DNA from: Echinicola arenosa
GTDB taxonomy: Bacteria; Bacteroidota; Bacteroidia; Cytophagales; Cyclobacteriaceae
Reading direction: 5' to 3'
Length of the DNA: 64,000 nt
Assembly (NCBI RefSeq): GCF_014841125.1
Contig: NZ_JACYTQ010000002.1
Location: 124,001-188,000, forward strand
Made by a program: the position numbers and the translations under genes. Positions 36,449-46,800 of the stretch are shown piece after piece. Within the stretch, counting starts at the first letter, position 1, and each line of letters opens with the position of its first letter. The notes under the pieces were generated by a model. That model was given only the letters and a program-made list of their open reading frames with translations, searched no databases and had not been told where the DNA came from.

Positions 36449-36600
36449 CTGAAACCACAAGAAAATCAGGCTGTTTGGAGATTGAATCATCCGCCGCGGC
36501 GGATGGTGAACCTGTCCACCACTAGGCATAATCGAAAACAGCAGCAAAGCGACTGATTTTGAAGTAGTTTCAGATCGAAATACTTGTACGCCGCGGCGTA
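36449..36600. repeat. MITE-like structured repeat with CCGCGG-centred palindromes
   Basis: The arms CTGAAACCACAAGAAAATCAG and, on the other strand, CTGAAACTACTTCAAAATCAG are 21 bases long with a few mismatches, separated by 83 bases. The loop contains a perfect 18-bp palindrome CATCCGCCGCGGCGGATG, and a perfect 14-bp palindrome TACGCCGCGGCGTA lies just outside the right arm. Both palindromes share the core CGCCGCGGCG and are far more GC-rich than the surroundings. This is consistent with an interspersed non-autonomous element; a genome search is needed to show repetition. Confidence 0.5.
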
Positions 36601-36655
36601 GATAGGCTAATGCTCAATGCAGATTTAAAAAAGAATAACCCATCTTGATTAAAAA

Positions 36656-36693
36656 TAAAAATCCCATTGCTTCAAACACAACGGGATTTTTTT
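36656..36693. terminator. Bidirectional terminator between mscS and araB
   Basis: AAAATCCCATTG and CAACGGGATTTTTT form a stem with one mismatch. There is a T run on either strand, so it can end both convergent transcripts. Confidence 0.75.
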
Positions 36694-36721
36694 ACTATTT
36701 GGCGAGCAAAAGTCATTAATT

Positions 36722-38407
36722 TTAATTGACCAATGCTTCTGACTTTTTACCTTCCACAAAGTCACCGAAATCTGCATATTGTTGATACAGTTTTTCGTAC
36801 ACTTTTACATTTTCCGCAATAGGCTCATAGACTGCATCGAATCCATTGGTCATCGCCGCAATTGCCGCTTCGGTGGTAGGATGAATACCTGCAGCTACAG
36901 CAGCATACATCGCTGCGCCTAAAGCAGGGGCCTGATCAGAAGTCGCAATTTTAATAGGCATGTTCAAGACATCCGCCATGGTCTGCATAACCAATTTGGA
37001 CTTTTTGGCCACACCGCCCATACCGATGACCGCATCGATTTGTACACCTTCTTCCCGGAAACGGTCTACTATCTTTTTGGATCCAAAACAGATAGACTCT
37101 ACCAAAGCTTTGAACACCCTAGCCGCGTCAGTTCCCATACTCAATCCCATCAAAGCTCCTTTCAATCCTTGATTGGCATCAGGAGTCCTTCGGCCATTGA
37201 CCCAATCCAAAGCTACTGGAGCCGTATCAGTCAAAGGGATTTTCAATGCTTCTTCGGAAAGTTTGATCAGTAATTGACTGTAAATTTCTTCAATTAATGC
37301 CTCTTTTTGTTCTTGATCCAATTGTTTACTCTCAAGGATCAGATCCGCGGTAGGCTTTACCACCAAATTCTTGAACCATGCCAAGACATCTCCAAAGCCA
37401 GACTGTCCCGCTTCCAAACCAACCGTACCGGGAACCACAGAGCCATCCACTTGGCCACAAATCCCCTTTACCAAATTATCTCCTATCGCATCATAGGAAG
37501 CTACCATAATATCACAGGTAGAAGTACCCATTACTTTTACCAAAGTATTCTCCGTCACTTCTCCACCAACTGCTCCTGCATGGGCATCGAAAGTCCCTAC
37601 TGCCACCACAGTATCAGTATTTAAGCCCAATTTCTTAGCCCATTCAGCACTGAGCTTTCCAGCTGGTAAATCAGATGTATAAGTTTCGGTGTAAAGCCTA
37701 TCTCTCAACTCTGCTAATCTCGGATCCAATTTGCCCAAAAACTCTTTGGGAGGCAATCCGTTCCAGCTTTCATGCCATAAGGCTTTGTGACCCGCCGCAC
37801 ATCTGCTTCTCATAAAGGTCAATGGATCGTCCGAACCAATCAATTCCGCAGTAATTACATCGCAATGCTCCATCCAAGAGTAGGCTGCCTTGGCAACTGC
37901 CTCATCCTCTCGAATGACATGTAGAATTTTTGCCCAAAACCACTCTGATGAATAAATACCACCTTCGTACTTGGTGTAGTCTTCTCCTCCCCAAGTTCTC
38001 GCCAACTCATTGATTTCATTAGCCTCTTTAATGGCAGTATGGTCCTTCCAAAGCACCATCATGGCATTCGGGTTTTCTGCAAAATCGGGAGTAAATGCCA
38101 GCGGCTTTCCCTTTGAATCCACCGCCATTGGTGAAGAGCCGGTTGTATCTACACAAATCCCTTTAATTTGAGAGGCAGGGACAGCAGACTCTTTTACTAC
38201 TTGCTTAATGGTTTCTTCCAAACCCTCCAGATGATCCAATGGGTGTTGGCGAAATTGGTTGTGCACCGGATCGCAATATTTTCCTTCTTTCCAACGTGGA
38301 TACCAGAATACATGACTGGCCTTCACTTCACCGTTTGCCGTATTGACAATCACTGCCCTGACAGAATCAGATCCATAGTCCAGGCCAATGACAAAATTTT
38401 CACTCAT
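36722..38407 (-). CDS. araB: Ribulokinase (FGGY family)
   Basis: A 561-residue kinase if begun at the ATG at 38407 (MSENFVIGLDYGSDSVRAV); nine further in-frame codons upstream are not conserved. Both FGGY domains are present, with the phosphate-binding DYGSDSVRAV at the N-terminus, GVCVDTTGSS-like ICVDTTGSSPMAV, and the C-terminal GMGGVAKKSKLVMQTMADVLNMP and ATSDQAPALGAAMYAA segments. It phosphorylates L-ribulose to L-ribulose 5-phosphate. It is the last gene of the arabinan operon, 89 bases after the GH51 gene. araA is not next to it, which is unusual for Bacteroidota araBDA sets. Confidence 0.93.
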   Translation of the reverse strand: MSENFVIGLDYGSDSVRAVIVNTANGEVKASHVFWYPRWKEGKYCDPVHNQFRQHPLDHLEGLEETIKQVVKESAVPASQIKGICVDTTGSSPMAVDSKGKPLAFTPDFAENPNAMMVLWKDHTAIKEANEINELARTWGGEDYTKYEGGIYSSEWFWAKILHVIREDEAVAKAAYSWMEHCDVITAELIGSDDPLTFMRSRCAAGHKALWHESWNGLPPKEFLGKLDPRLAELRDRLYTETYTSDLPAGKLSAEWAKKLGLNTDTVVAVGTFDAHAGAVGGEVTENTLVKVMGTSTCDIMVASYDAIGDNLVKGICGQVDGSVVPGTVGLEAGQSGFGDVLAWFKNLVVKPTADLILESKQLDQEQKEALIEEIYSQLLIKLSEEALKIPLTDTAPVALDWVNGRRTPDANQGLKGALMGLSMGTDAARVFKALVESICFGSKKIVDRFREEGVQIDAVIGMGGVAKKSKLVMQTMADVLNMPIKIATSDQAPALGAAMYAAVAAGIHPTTEAAIAAMTNGFDAVYEPIAENVKVYEKLYQQYADFGDFVEGKKSEALVN

Positions 38408-38496
38408 GGTTTTATTATTTGAGATTATTACCAATTGATGGATAACAGATGAATCGAGCCTTAAGCATTTCCATCTATTTACTGATCCAAATTAAC

Positions 38497-40044
38497 CTAT
38501 TTTACACGAAGCACTATCACGGACTTTGCTGGTACTTTTACTTTAAGTACATCTTTACTCCATTTAAAATCATCAAAGGCCTTGATGCTAACAACCTCTG
38601 TTTTCTCAAAAGAATTATGAGAACTTAATGCAGGAGCAGTCAAATATCTTCCGCTAACATCCTTCGCATCGGTTCCGTGAAGGAATACATCCAAATCTAT
38701 AGCCTTGTCCGGGTCTATGTTTGCAATGCTGATATTTACGGTTCCATCTTCTGAAAGTGAAGAGGAAACATTCAAGGCTTCCATCTTAGTATTTCCTGCT
38801 TCAACCATATCTGACTGCACATAACTAGGTAATAATGTAGCGTCCATGTGTGGCTTGTACAAATCAAAAACATGATAGGTTGGTGTAAGCAACATCTTAT
38901 CTTCCTCTGTTAGGATAACAGCCTGAAGTACATTTACCGTTTGAGCCAGATTGGCCATATGGACGCGGTCAGCATGCTTGTTAAACGTATTCAGGGTAAT
39001 TGCAGCGACAAAAGCATCCCTTAAGGTGTTTTGTTGATACAGGAAACCAGGATTGGTGTTAGGTTCCACATTATACCAAGTGCCCCACTCATCCACGATC
39101 AACTTAACTCGCTTACGCGGGTCATATTTGTCCATGATCGTTTCATGTCTGTTCAGCAACTCATCCATAAAGGCTGCTTTTTGCAAGGTCACCAAGTATT
39201 CCTCCTTGGAGAAATCGGTAGAAGAACCTTTGTCCCCCCAGCTGCCTGGAACAGTATAATAGTGCAATGACATGGCATCCATCATGTGCAATGGGATATT
39301 TTGCATCAATACTTCTGTCCAGTTGTAATCTGTTGAATTGGCACCGCCCGCTATTTTATACAGATCGGCTCCTGGATAGTCTCTTGCAAAGGTAGCGTAC
39401 CTTCTGTATTCATTGGCATAATATTCTGGCGTCATATTACCTCCACAGCCCCAACTTTCATTCCCAACGCCCCAGTATTTGATTTGCCATGGTTCTTCTC
39501 TTCCATTTTTCTTTCGTAAATCTGCCATTGGACTTACTCCATCGAAGTTGATATATTCTACCCATTTCGACATTTCTTCTACTGATCCGCTTCCGACATT
39601 ACCGGTGATGTATGGTTCAGTTCCTAAAAGTTCTACAAACCCAAAAAATTCATGGGTTCCGAAAGAGTTGTCTTCTGTAACGCCTCCCCAATGCGTATTG
39701 ATCATTTTTGGTCTTTCACTTTTCGGGCCAATGCCGTCCGTCCAATGGTACTCATCAGCAAAACAGCCTCCAGGCCATCTCAGATTGGGGATATCCAAAT
39801 TTTTCAGGGCTTCAAAAACATCCTTTCTGTAGCCATTGATATTTTCAATTTCCGAGTCCGGCCCTACCCAGATCCCACCGTAAATACATCGACCCAAGTG
39901 CTCACTAAAGTGGCCATAAATATGCCGGCTTATTTGGGTTTTTCCCTGGTCAGCATTAATGACCAGCTTGTTTTGAGCCAATACTGTGAGACCAGGCAGC
40001 ATCATTGTTGCCATCATCAGTCCTCCAAGTAATGTTTTCTTCAT
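38497..40044 (-). CDS. Alpha-L-arabinofuranosidase, glycoside hydrolase family 51
   Basis: A 515-residue enzyme with a Sec signal peptide (1-23, ending VLA-Q), so it acts in the periplasm or outside. The GH51 TIM barrel carries the acid/base Glu196 ([13 protein letters not shown]) and nucleophile Glu319 ([11 protein letters not shown]), followed by a C-terminal beta domain. [15 protein letters not shown] and [15 protein letters not shown] are classic family segments. It removes arabinofuranosyl residues from arabinan or arabino-oligosaccharides. Within the operon it follows GH43 after 196 bases, a gap with a degenerate operator and a small hairpin, so it may also have its own promoter. Confidence 0.93.
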   Translation of the reverse strand: MKKTLLGGLMMATMMLPGLTVLAQNKLVINADQGKTQISRHIYGHFSEHLGRCIYGGIWVGPDSEIENINGYRKDVFEALKNLDIPNLRWPGGCFADEYHWTDGIGPKSERPKMINTHWGGVTEDNSFGTHEFFGFVELLGTEPYITGNVGSGSVEEMSKWVEYINFDGVSPMADLRKKNGREEPWQIKYWGVGNESWGCGGNMTPEYYANEYRRYATFARDYPGADLYKIAGGANSTDYNWTEVLMQNIPLHMMDAMSLHYYTVPGSWGDKGSSTDFSKEEYLVTLQKAAFMDELLNRHETIMDKYDPRKRVKLIVDEWGTWYNVEPNTNPGFLYQQNTLRDAFVAAITLNTFNKHADRVHMANLAQTVNVLQAVILTEEDKMLLTPTYHVFDLYKPHMDATLLPSYVQSDMVEAGNTKMEALNVSSSLSEDGTVNISIANIDPDKAIDLDVFLHGTDAKDVSGRYLTAPALSSHNSFEKTEVVSIKAFDDFKWSKDVLKVKVPAKSVIVLRVK

Positions 40045-40071
40045 GATATTATGAGGTTTATTGGTTATTAA

Positions 40072-40086
40072 GTGTCTAAATTACAT
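40072..40086. promoter_or_regulatory. Degenerate copy of the arabinose palindrome (GTGTC-TAAAT-TACAT)
   Basis: It matches GTGTA-N5-TACAC at eight of ten arm positions and lies 27 bases before the GH51 start codon. It could support an internal promoter, but with two mismatches it may be chance. Confidence 0.25.
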
Positions 40087-40106
40087 TTTTTATTTTAATT
40101 GAAAAA

Positions 40107-40122
40107 GTACTCTTCAGAGTAC
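40107..40122 (-). terminator. Short intercistronic hairpin between GH43 and GH51
   Basis: 6-bp arms GTACTC / GAGTAC with a 4-base loop, followed on the minus strand by a T-rich run. The stem is short, so it is a weak or partial terminator at best. Confidence 0.4.
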
Positions 40123-40240
40123 CATTCAAAAACAATAGGGATATCTGTGTAAAATCATCCCATTAAATAGGCTTCGTAATTTCTATCAGCCTATTCTCTC
40201 AAGGTCAAATTTTAAAGAGAATTGTAACAAGCCATAACGA

Positions 40241-41221
40241 TCAATCAAAAGAAACCTTAGGCCAACCCTCATCATCCCAAGAAATGGACTTGATAAATAA
40301 CCGTGGACGACCATTTTCCTTTGCATCATAGCCATGAAAAACCAAGTAGTCTTTGTCTCCAAAAGTATAGGTTGAATTGTGTCCCACACCATACCAGTTA
40401 TCATTCCCCTCCAACAAAAGTGATCCTCCACCATTATACATACTTCTCCCCTCTTTATCCAAATAAGGTCCTTTGATGTCTTTTGATCTTCCTACCACCA
40501 TTTTATAGGTACTCTTTTCACCTCTACAGCATAGATCAAATGATACGAAGAGGTAATAATAACCATTTTTTTTAAAGATAAAAGGCGCTTCTGCTGCCGC
40601 GTCTCCGGGATCTCTTTCATCCATTTCAAAGGTTCTTTGCCTTCTCACCAAGGTGTACCAGTCCTCTGGTCCATTTTTCATAGACAACATGTCTTCACTA
40701 AGCTTTACCAATTTCAACCCTTCCCAAAAAGAGCCAAAAGTCATCCATCTATCACCTTGCTCATCCGCAATGATATTCGGATCTATGGCATTCCACATAT
40801 CACGTCCGGGTACACTTTCAATCACAATTCCATGGTCTTCCCATTTGAAATCCGAAGCATCAGGATCCAGGGTTTTAGTGGTGGCCACACCGATGGCAGA
40901 AGTATTCTTGGCAAAAGAAGAAACTGAATAATACAAGTAATACTGCCCATTGTGAAAGGATATATCTGGGGCCCAAATGTGGTTTCTAAAATCTGGGACA
41001 ACATCATTGGCCCAAGTAGGTGCTTCTGCAAAAACCGACTCCCTTCTTTCCCAGTTTTCCATATCTTTTGAAGACCATACAGCAATACCCCTTCCGGTAC
41101 AGAAAAGATAAAAAGTATCCCCTTCTTTGATCATGACCGGATCATGCACCGATATCGTCTGGGCATTTGCATTAAAAAAGGTCAATACGACCCAAATCAT
41201 TCCTAAAATATACTGTTTCAT
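40241..41221 (-). CDS. Secreted GH43 endo-arabinanase-type glycoside hydrolase
   Basis: A 326-residue protein with a Sec signal peptide (1-20, ending ANA-Q). GH43 catalytic acids are recognisable: Asp27 (SVHDPVMIKEGDTFYLF, base), the Asp in NAIDPNIIADEQGD, and the Glu in AAAEAPFIFKKNGYYYLF. GRGIAVWSSKDMENWERR and TFGSFWEGLKLVKL resemble arabinan endo-1,5-alpha-L-arabinosidases. It cuts the alpha-1,5-arabinan backbone, giving oligosaccharides for SusCD or further cutting in the periplasm. It lies downstream of the DUF3823 gene across a gap with a strong intercistronic hairpin. Confidence 0.88.
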   Translation of the reverse strand: MKQYILGMIWVVLTFFNANAQTISVHDPVMIKEGDTFYLFCTGRGIAVWSSKDMENWERRESVFAEAPTWANDVVPDFRNHIWAPDISFHNGQYYLYYSVSSFAKNTSAIGVATTKTLDPDASDFKWEDHGIVIESVPGRDMWNAIDPNIIADEQGDRWMTFGSFWEGLKLVKLSEDMLSMKNGPEDWYTLVRRQRTFEMDERDPGDAAAEAPFIFKKNGYYYLFVSFDLCCRGEKSTYKMVVGRSKDIKGPYLDKEGRSMYNGGGSLLLEGNDNWYGVGHNSTYTFGDKDYLVFHGYDAKENGRPRLFIKSISWDDEGWPKVSFD

Positions 41222-41241
41222 ATCATTAACTTTTAAAAAAG

Positions 41242-41275
41242 GAATTCAGCCCCTCAATAAAAAGAGACTGAATTC
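41242..41275 (-). terminator. Intercistronic hairpin after the SusC-SusD-DUF3823 genes
   Basis: Perfect 8-bp arms GAATTCAG / CTGAATTC with an 18-base loop, followed on the minus strand by CC then six T residues. It lies inside the arabinan operon, after the transport genes and before the hydrolase genes, so it probably causes partial termination and a step-down in expression. Confidence 0.65.
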
Positions 41276-41311
41276 TTCATTGGTTAAATAGGTATGTACA
41301 ATGGTTGACAT

Positions 41312-41989
41312 TTATAGTCCAACATTTCCCACCTGAGAATAAAGTTGCTCTTGAATACCTATGGTTTTCACCCCTACCCGTACGTAAACATCGCTACGAC
41401 CTGCTAAGCCACCGGGTATGGGCACATCAACACTTACTGGAGTACCTAACGTTATATCTCCTCCAGCAACGATGGATGCCCCTTCATTTCTCACGGCGTC
41501 AGTCAGGGAAGTTCTTCCCAAATATATCCCAGCAAATTCCAAAGCATTATTGGTATTGACACCATTCACTGTAAAATTCACCGTCATGGTACTTCCATTG
41601 ACGGTATAAGTAGGCTCTGAAACAGTATAGTAGGGATCCACCTCTACATCAATCATTTGTGAACCTCTCACCTGCACATCAATGGAATCCGTTCTATCCA
41701 ACCACGGTCCATTGCCCCGTATCAAAGTCATTTTGTAATCACCATCAAACAAAACGGCCGAAAACGTGCCATCTTGCGCTACATAAACTGGAATCTTTTG
41801 GAAAAGATCATATCCATGTTGCCACAGTTCTAGCTGTACACCTTGGCTTCTTAGGCCCAAAGGCTCTCCTTCATAAACGATTCTTCCGCTCAAAGTAGAC
41901 TTGGGTTCTTCAAAGTTGTCATAATCACAGCTGATGGCTACAATGCCCAAGAATAGCAGAAGGCATGATTTTATTATATTTAATTTCAT
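41312..41989 (-). CDS. DUF3823 surface glycan-binding-type lipoprotein
   Basis: A 225-residue lipoprotein (lipobox AISC, Cys21). The N-terminal beta domain (TLSGRIVYEGEPLGLRS, QDGTFSAVLFDGDYKMTLI) is a carboxypeptidase-regulatory-like fold typical of DUF3823. The rest (about 130-225) is a second beta domain. Proteins of this family stand in the third position after SusC and SusD, the place of SusE/SusF-like glycan-binding proteins, and it lies 12 bases after SusD. It probably binds arabinan chains at the cell surface. Confidence 0.85.
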   Translation of the reverse strand: MKLNIIKSCLLLFLGIVAISCDYDNFEEPKSTLSGRIVYEGEPLGLRSQGVQLELWQHGYDLFQKIPVYVAQDGTFSAVLFDGDYKMTLIRGNGPWLDRTDSIDVQVRGSQMIDVEVDPYYTVSEPTYTVNGSTMTVNFTVNGVNTNNALEFAGIYLGRTSLTDAVRNEGASIVAGGDITLGTPVSVDVPIPGGLAGRSDVYVRVGVKTIGIQEQLYSQVGNVGL

Positions 41990-42001
41990 AGTTTCTACGG
42001 T

Positions 42002-43852
42002 TTAGTGGAATGGATTTCTAACTAGTTTTGGATTGGCATCGATCAAGTTCTGGCCAATAAGAGAATAGTAATTCCCTAATTGAAAGAATCTAGGAGCCCT
42101 AAACCTTGGTGCCACTGATTTCACAAAGATATATTGACCATCCCTTGCATCTCCAGGTCTTATCACCCTATAAGGATACAAACTGTAAATCATACTTTCT
42201 GGATTGGAGGTATTTCCAGACCATTTTTCATGGGCTACTCTCCATCGTTTGTAATCCCAGACTACATGATCCTCGAATGCCAGTTCCACTCTTCGTTCAT
42301 GTCGGATATCTTCCATGGTCAAACTTGTTAAACTATTCGCACCAAAACCAGCTCTTACTCTCAAAGTATTGATGTATCCCAATGCTTCTGCAGACTCTCC
42401 TAATTCAAACGCAGCTTCTGCCCCATTGAGGTAAATTTCAGCCAAACGGAATCTAACCCACCACACATCACTTCGGATACCTCTTGTACTTGCCCCCGCA
42501 GCATTATCCACATATTTTCTCAAGTAGAAGCCTGTGTTGGTGACTTCTTGAATGGATCGGTGGGGACCACCTGCCGCAGTAAACAATTCACCATCGGAAT
42601 ATTCAGTACCCAATCCACTTGACTCCATCAAATCATATCCACTTCCATTCCACACAGCCACACCTGCTTGCATAAACACTTCCTGACCTCTAAAGCTAGC
42701 GCCTGGATAAATGATGGTTCCATAAAGCCGTGCATCCTTATTGGCAAAGATATCTTCTACATTATCATAATAAATATAATCCGAATCGTCATTGGTCCTA
42801 GTTCTCAATTCTCCAGAACTTCCATCCAAATATTCATAATCCTCCACTAAATTCAATGAAGGAGTTATCGCTGAAGACCCTAGGTTATCCTCCCGTACAG
42901 AACGAGCAATATTATCATAGGTAAAGCCGTGTCTTTTGTCAGCAGCAATCAGGAAGTCTTGTGCCCAAATTACTTCTGGGTTACCATTCTTATTGATAAT
43001 GGCCTCGTAGAAATTTTCACCCAAATCTGGATTGGCATTGTAAAGGCTATAGCCACCTTGTTGGAGTATCTCTCGAGAAGCATCCAGAGACTTGCCAAAA
43101 TACTCGTTTGCTCTACTTGGAGAAATACCTACCTCTCCACCAGGCAAGGTAATAGGAGTAGGCATTTGCCCATTGTATTTCGCCAATGACCCAGCGTACA
43201 AAGCGGCCCTACTGATTACAGACAATGCTGTAAACCTATTTGCCCTGGTAGCTGAACCACCATTACCGATAGTGGGAAGAATCGCTTCCATTTCACTAAT
43301 TATAAAGTCATAAACTTCCTCTTCTTTGTTTCGAGGAAATTGCAAATAGCTTGGATCTCCACTAAAATCATAAATTAGTTCTTCGGTGATAATCGGCACG
43401 CCGCCCATCCTTTTAACATGTTCAAAATAAACATAGGCTCGGATGAATCGAAGTTCGCTGATAAATTGGTTCTTTTGATCTTCTGGTAGTTCGGAAAGTT
43501 CTTGAAGTTTATCTATAGCCAGGTTAATGTCCCGGATAAAACCGTAATCCCATAAGCCCCATCGACCATAATCATAAGTCACCAAGTTATTCAACCAGTC
43601 ATTACCGGAATAGCCTGACCACATGGCTTCATCATAAGCGGCATAATCTACCCATCCTCCCGTCAAAGTAGTATGGGCGGGCAATCTGTCGTAATAATTT
43701 GAAATTACCCCCAACACCAAGTTGCCGTCATTCCATACTTGATCATCTGTCAAGATATTGGTCGGCTCGCGATCTAACCAATCTGTTTCACATGAGGTAA
43801 GCAGTAATCCAACCATTACCGCCGCCAGTGTATATAATTTAATTATTTTCAT
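42002..43852 (-). CDS. RagB/SusD-family arabinan-binding lipoprotein
   Basis: A 616-residue lipoprotein (lipobox LTSC, Cys21). The TPR-rich SusD fold is evident from the N-terminal DWLDREPTNILTDDQVW segment, FIRAYVYFEHVKRMGGVPII, and the C-terminal EIYLNGAEAAFELGESAEALGYINTLRVRAGFG. It caps the SusC channel and captures oligosaccharides, here most likely arabino-oligosaccharides because of the GH43, GH51 and araB genes downstream. It starts 11 bases after the SusC stop, so the pair is translated together. Confidence 0.93.
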   Translation of the reverse strand: MKIIKLYTLAAVMVGLLLTSCETDWLDREPTNILTDDQVWNDGNLVLGVISNYYDRLPAHTTLTGGWVDYAAYDEAMWSGYSGNDWLNNLVTYDYGRWGLWDYGFIRDINLAIDKLQELSELPEDQKNQFISELRFIRAYVYFEHVKRMGGVPIITEELIYDFSGDPSYLQFPRNKEEEVYDFIISEMEAILPTIGNGGSATRANRFTALSVISRAALYAGSLAKYNGQMPTPITLPGGEVGISPSRANEYFGKSLDASREILQQGGYSLYNANPDLGENFYEAIINKNGNPEVIWAQDFLIAADKRHGFTYDNIARSVREDNLGSSAITPSLNLVEDYEYLDGSSGELRTRTNDDSDYIYYDNVEDIFANKDARLYGTIIYPGASFRGQEVFMQAGVAVWNGSGYDLMESSGLGTEYSDGELFTAAGGPHRSIQEVTNTGFYLRKYVDNAAGASTRGIRSDVWWVRFRLAEIYLNGAEAAFELGESAEALGYINTLRVRAGFGANSLTSLTMEDIRHERRVELAFEDHVVWDYKRWRVAHEKWSGNTSNPESMIYSLYPYRVIRPGDARDGQYIFVKSVAPRFRAPRFFQLGNYYSLIGQNLIDANPKLVRNPFH

Positions 43853-43863
43853 TATTTCGGGGT

Positions 43864-46800
43864 TTATAGGGTGATGCTAAATCCAAAGTTAAACAAACGC
43901 TGCTGAGGATATACCAAACCATTGGCTGCTCCAATTTCCGGATCTACACCAAATTCCTTGGTATTATCAATTGAGAAAAGATTGGTTCCATTGGCATACA
44001 CTCTCAATGCATTGATTCCATACTTTTCAAGGAACGATTCCGGCACTCTGTAACCAATTTCAAGATTACGCAACCTTAGGTATTTCACATTGGTCAACCA
44101 GAATGTATTATGTCTGTACAAGTGATCTGCGCCAAATCTTCTGATGGCAGGATAAGTACCGGGCACCCACTCGCTATCAGCATTATAAAGGTCTTCATGA
44201 TGCCATCTGTCCTCAAACATAAAATCAGGTGAAACACCATTGTTTTGGAAAGGATACCTCAACTCCCAGTTTCTGGTAAAAGTCTGCATGGAAGCTCCAG
44301 CAAAGCTAAAGTACAACTCAAAGCCCTTATAGCTCGCTGAACCATTCATACCAAAACTCACATAGGGATTGGATCCTTCTGCGTAACCTATTGGTCGCTC
44401 GTCCATACCATTAATCAAACCGTCACCGTTAACGTCTTCATAGATAAAATCGCCCGGTAATACATTTCTGTTTCCTTGACCATCAATATCCACGGGATAG
44501 TTTTCGATCTGCTCTTGACTTTCAAATCTGCCCATCACTTGATAGCCCCAATTGATATTGGCCCACCTACCTTCCTGATCAGTTCGATATTCATTCCAGG
44601 AATTACCAAATCTAGGTTTATACCTTTCGATAATTTTTAGCCTGGAGATAGTTCCATTGGCACTTAAAGAGAAATCTACTGCTCCCGCTTTTCCAGTATA
44701 GGTAACGATACCTTCTATACCTCTGTGCGCATCTGATTCTAAGTTTTCGGAGGGAAGGGTATACCCTACCTCTGCAGGTAAAAGCACATCATACCGGCCT
44801 GCTGGAAGCCCCGTTCTTCTCCTTTCAAAAACATCACCTTGAACAAAGAGTTTACTATTGAATAAATAAGCATCCAGTCCAAAGTTAATGTTGGTATTGG
44901 TAATCCAGGAGAGGTTCGTCACCGGTAAGCCCCTTGGATCAACACCCGGCACAAACGAACCATTCAATACCGCACTACCACCGGCAGTCGGAATAAAGTT
45001 GTAGCCCGCATAATAGCTAAAAGGATCTACGATAAAGTTATTGCTGCCAATAAATCGATCATTACCCGTTTGACCATAAGAGGCCCTTATTTTTAAATCG
45101 CTTAATACTTTTCCTTTGGCATTGGTCATGAAAGATTCGTCAGAGATTTTCCATCCTGCTGAAATACCTGGAAAGAAGCCAAAGCGTTTTCCCTCAGCAA
45201 ACAAAAAGGATCCATCATACCTACCCAAAAGCTCAACCAAGTATTTTTCTTTGTAGTCATAGTTAATCTTTGCCAAATAACCCTCTCTAGCTTCCTGATA
45301 AATTTCATCGATCAACAGATCCTGATCGGCAAATGACATGATCGGAATATAGTTGTTTGGTGGCACCGTATGAACAACCATATAATGTGACTGCTGATCC
45401 CAACGTTCGTAACCAGCAATAGCGGAAACACTATGATCTCCAAAGTTCTTTCCATAATTAATTTGGAACTGGCCGACGCGGTCTACCGTATTACGCTTTC
45501 TTCTTTCCCTCCATGGGTTTTGGTTTCCCCACTCAGGACGGGTTTCATAGATACCTGTATCTTCATTATAGATATACCCATCATAGGTATACTCAAAACC
45601 ATCAAAATCCAAAGTGGTGTAATTGTAGGAATAAGTTCCCTTCATGGACAGCCCAAAATCAAATTCGTACTGCGCATAGAAATTACCTTTGATTCCTCTC
45701 CAAATTTCGTCTACATACCCCGTGACATCTTTAGTGTAGGTAGCAGGATTCACATTGATGTTATGAACATCCCCGTTCACATAATTTGGATTGTCATTGG
45801 CATAAGGACGTTCGGTTGGCCACATGGTGAAAATACTTAGGAACGGATTGAAATAATCATCCAACCCTGGTACTCCCACTTGCTCCCTATTTTCAATTCT
45901 ACCACTGATCTGTGTGCCTACTGTTAAACCATCGGCCAAAGTCATGTCGATGTTCGACTGAAAGTTCGTTCTTTGGAACAAATAATCATCGATCAAGGCA
46001 TCCTGGTTCAAATGGGACAAAGAGAAGTAATACTTCGTGTTTTCAGAGCCTCCTATTGCACTACCATTTAGGGAATACTGAGGCACATTTGGTTTCATGA
46101 TAAAATCATAAAAATCAAAACTCTGGTAACCTTTCTCTGTTCCTTGTTGCCACTTCTGTAATTCCTCTGGCGTGATGCTCGGCGAACCTCCCAGATTTAC
46201 TTCTGACTCTGCATTAGCACGTAAAAACTGGTAAGCATTGGCTGGCTGAGGATATCTGGTAAAATTCTGAAGGCCATAATAACCTGATAAGTTGATCTCT
46301 GCTTTTTGGTTGACCTTACCCTTTTTTGTGGTTACCAAAACCACACCATTAGCTGCTCTCATTCCGTAAATGGCGGCAGAAGCATCCTTTAGCACGGTGA
46401 TACTTTCTATATCGCTCTGCCCGAGGTTGTTGAATTGAGCTGCATCGGAAGGAATCCCATCAATCACAAATAAAGGTTGCCCCATATTCCGGATTTGGAT
46501 GGAAGCACTGGAACCTGGCCGGGCATCACCTTGCCTTGCCGTCACACCTTGGATTTTACCTACCAAAGCCTCAGAGGTAGTTACTGATGGGGTCTTGATC
46601 AGATCATCAGCTTTCACTTCACCAACAGCACCTGTAATGGTACCCTTTTTCTGTACACCGTAACCTACTACCACTACCTCACCCAAATCACTTAGGTTTT
46701 CGACCAAGGTAATGTTAATGTTACTTCGATTACCGACTACTGCATCTTGAGGTTCAAATCCCAAATAGGAGAATACTAAAACACTTTCTGTAGAGGGCAC

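Larger units (their letters stand above)
36395..36721. other. Intergenic repeat element and bidirectional terminator
   Basis: This gap between convergent mscS and araB genes has no credible gene. It holds an imperfect inverted repeat (36449-36469 with 36553-36573), two GC-rich perfect palindromes (36488-36505 and 36587-36600), and the shared terminator at 36656. Confidence 0.6.
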
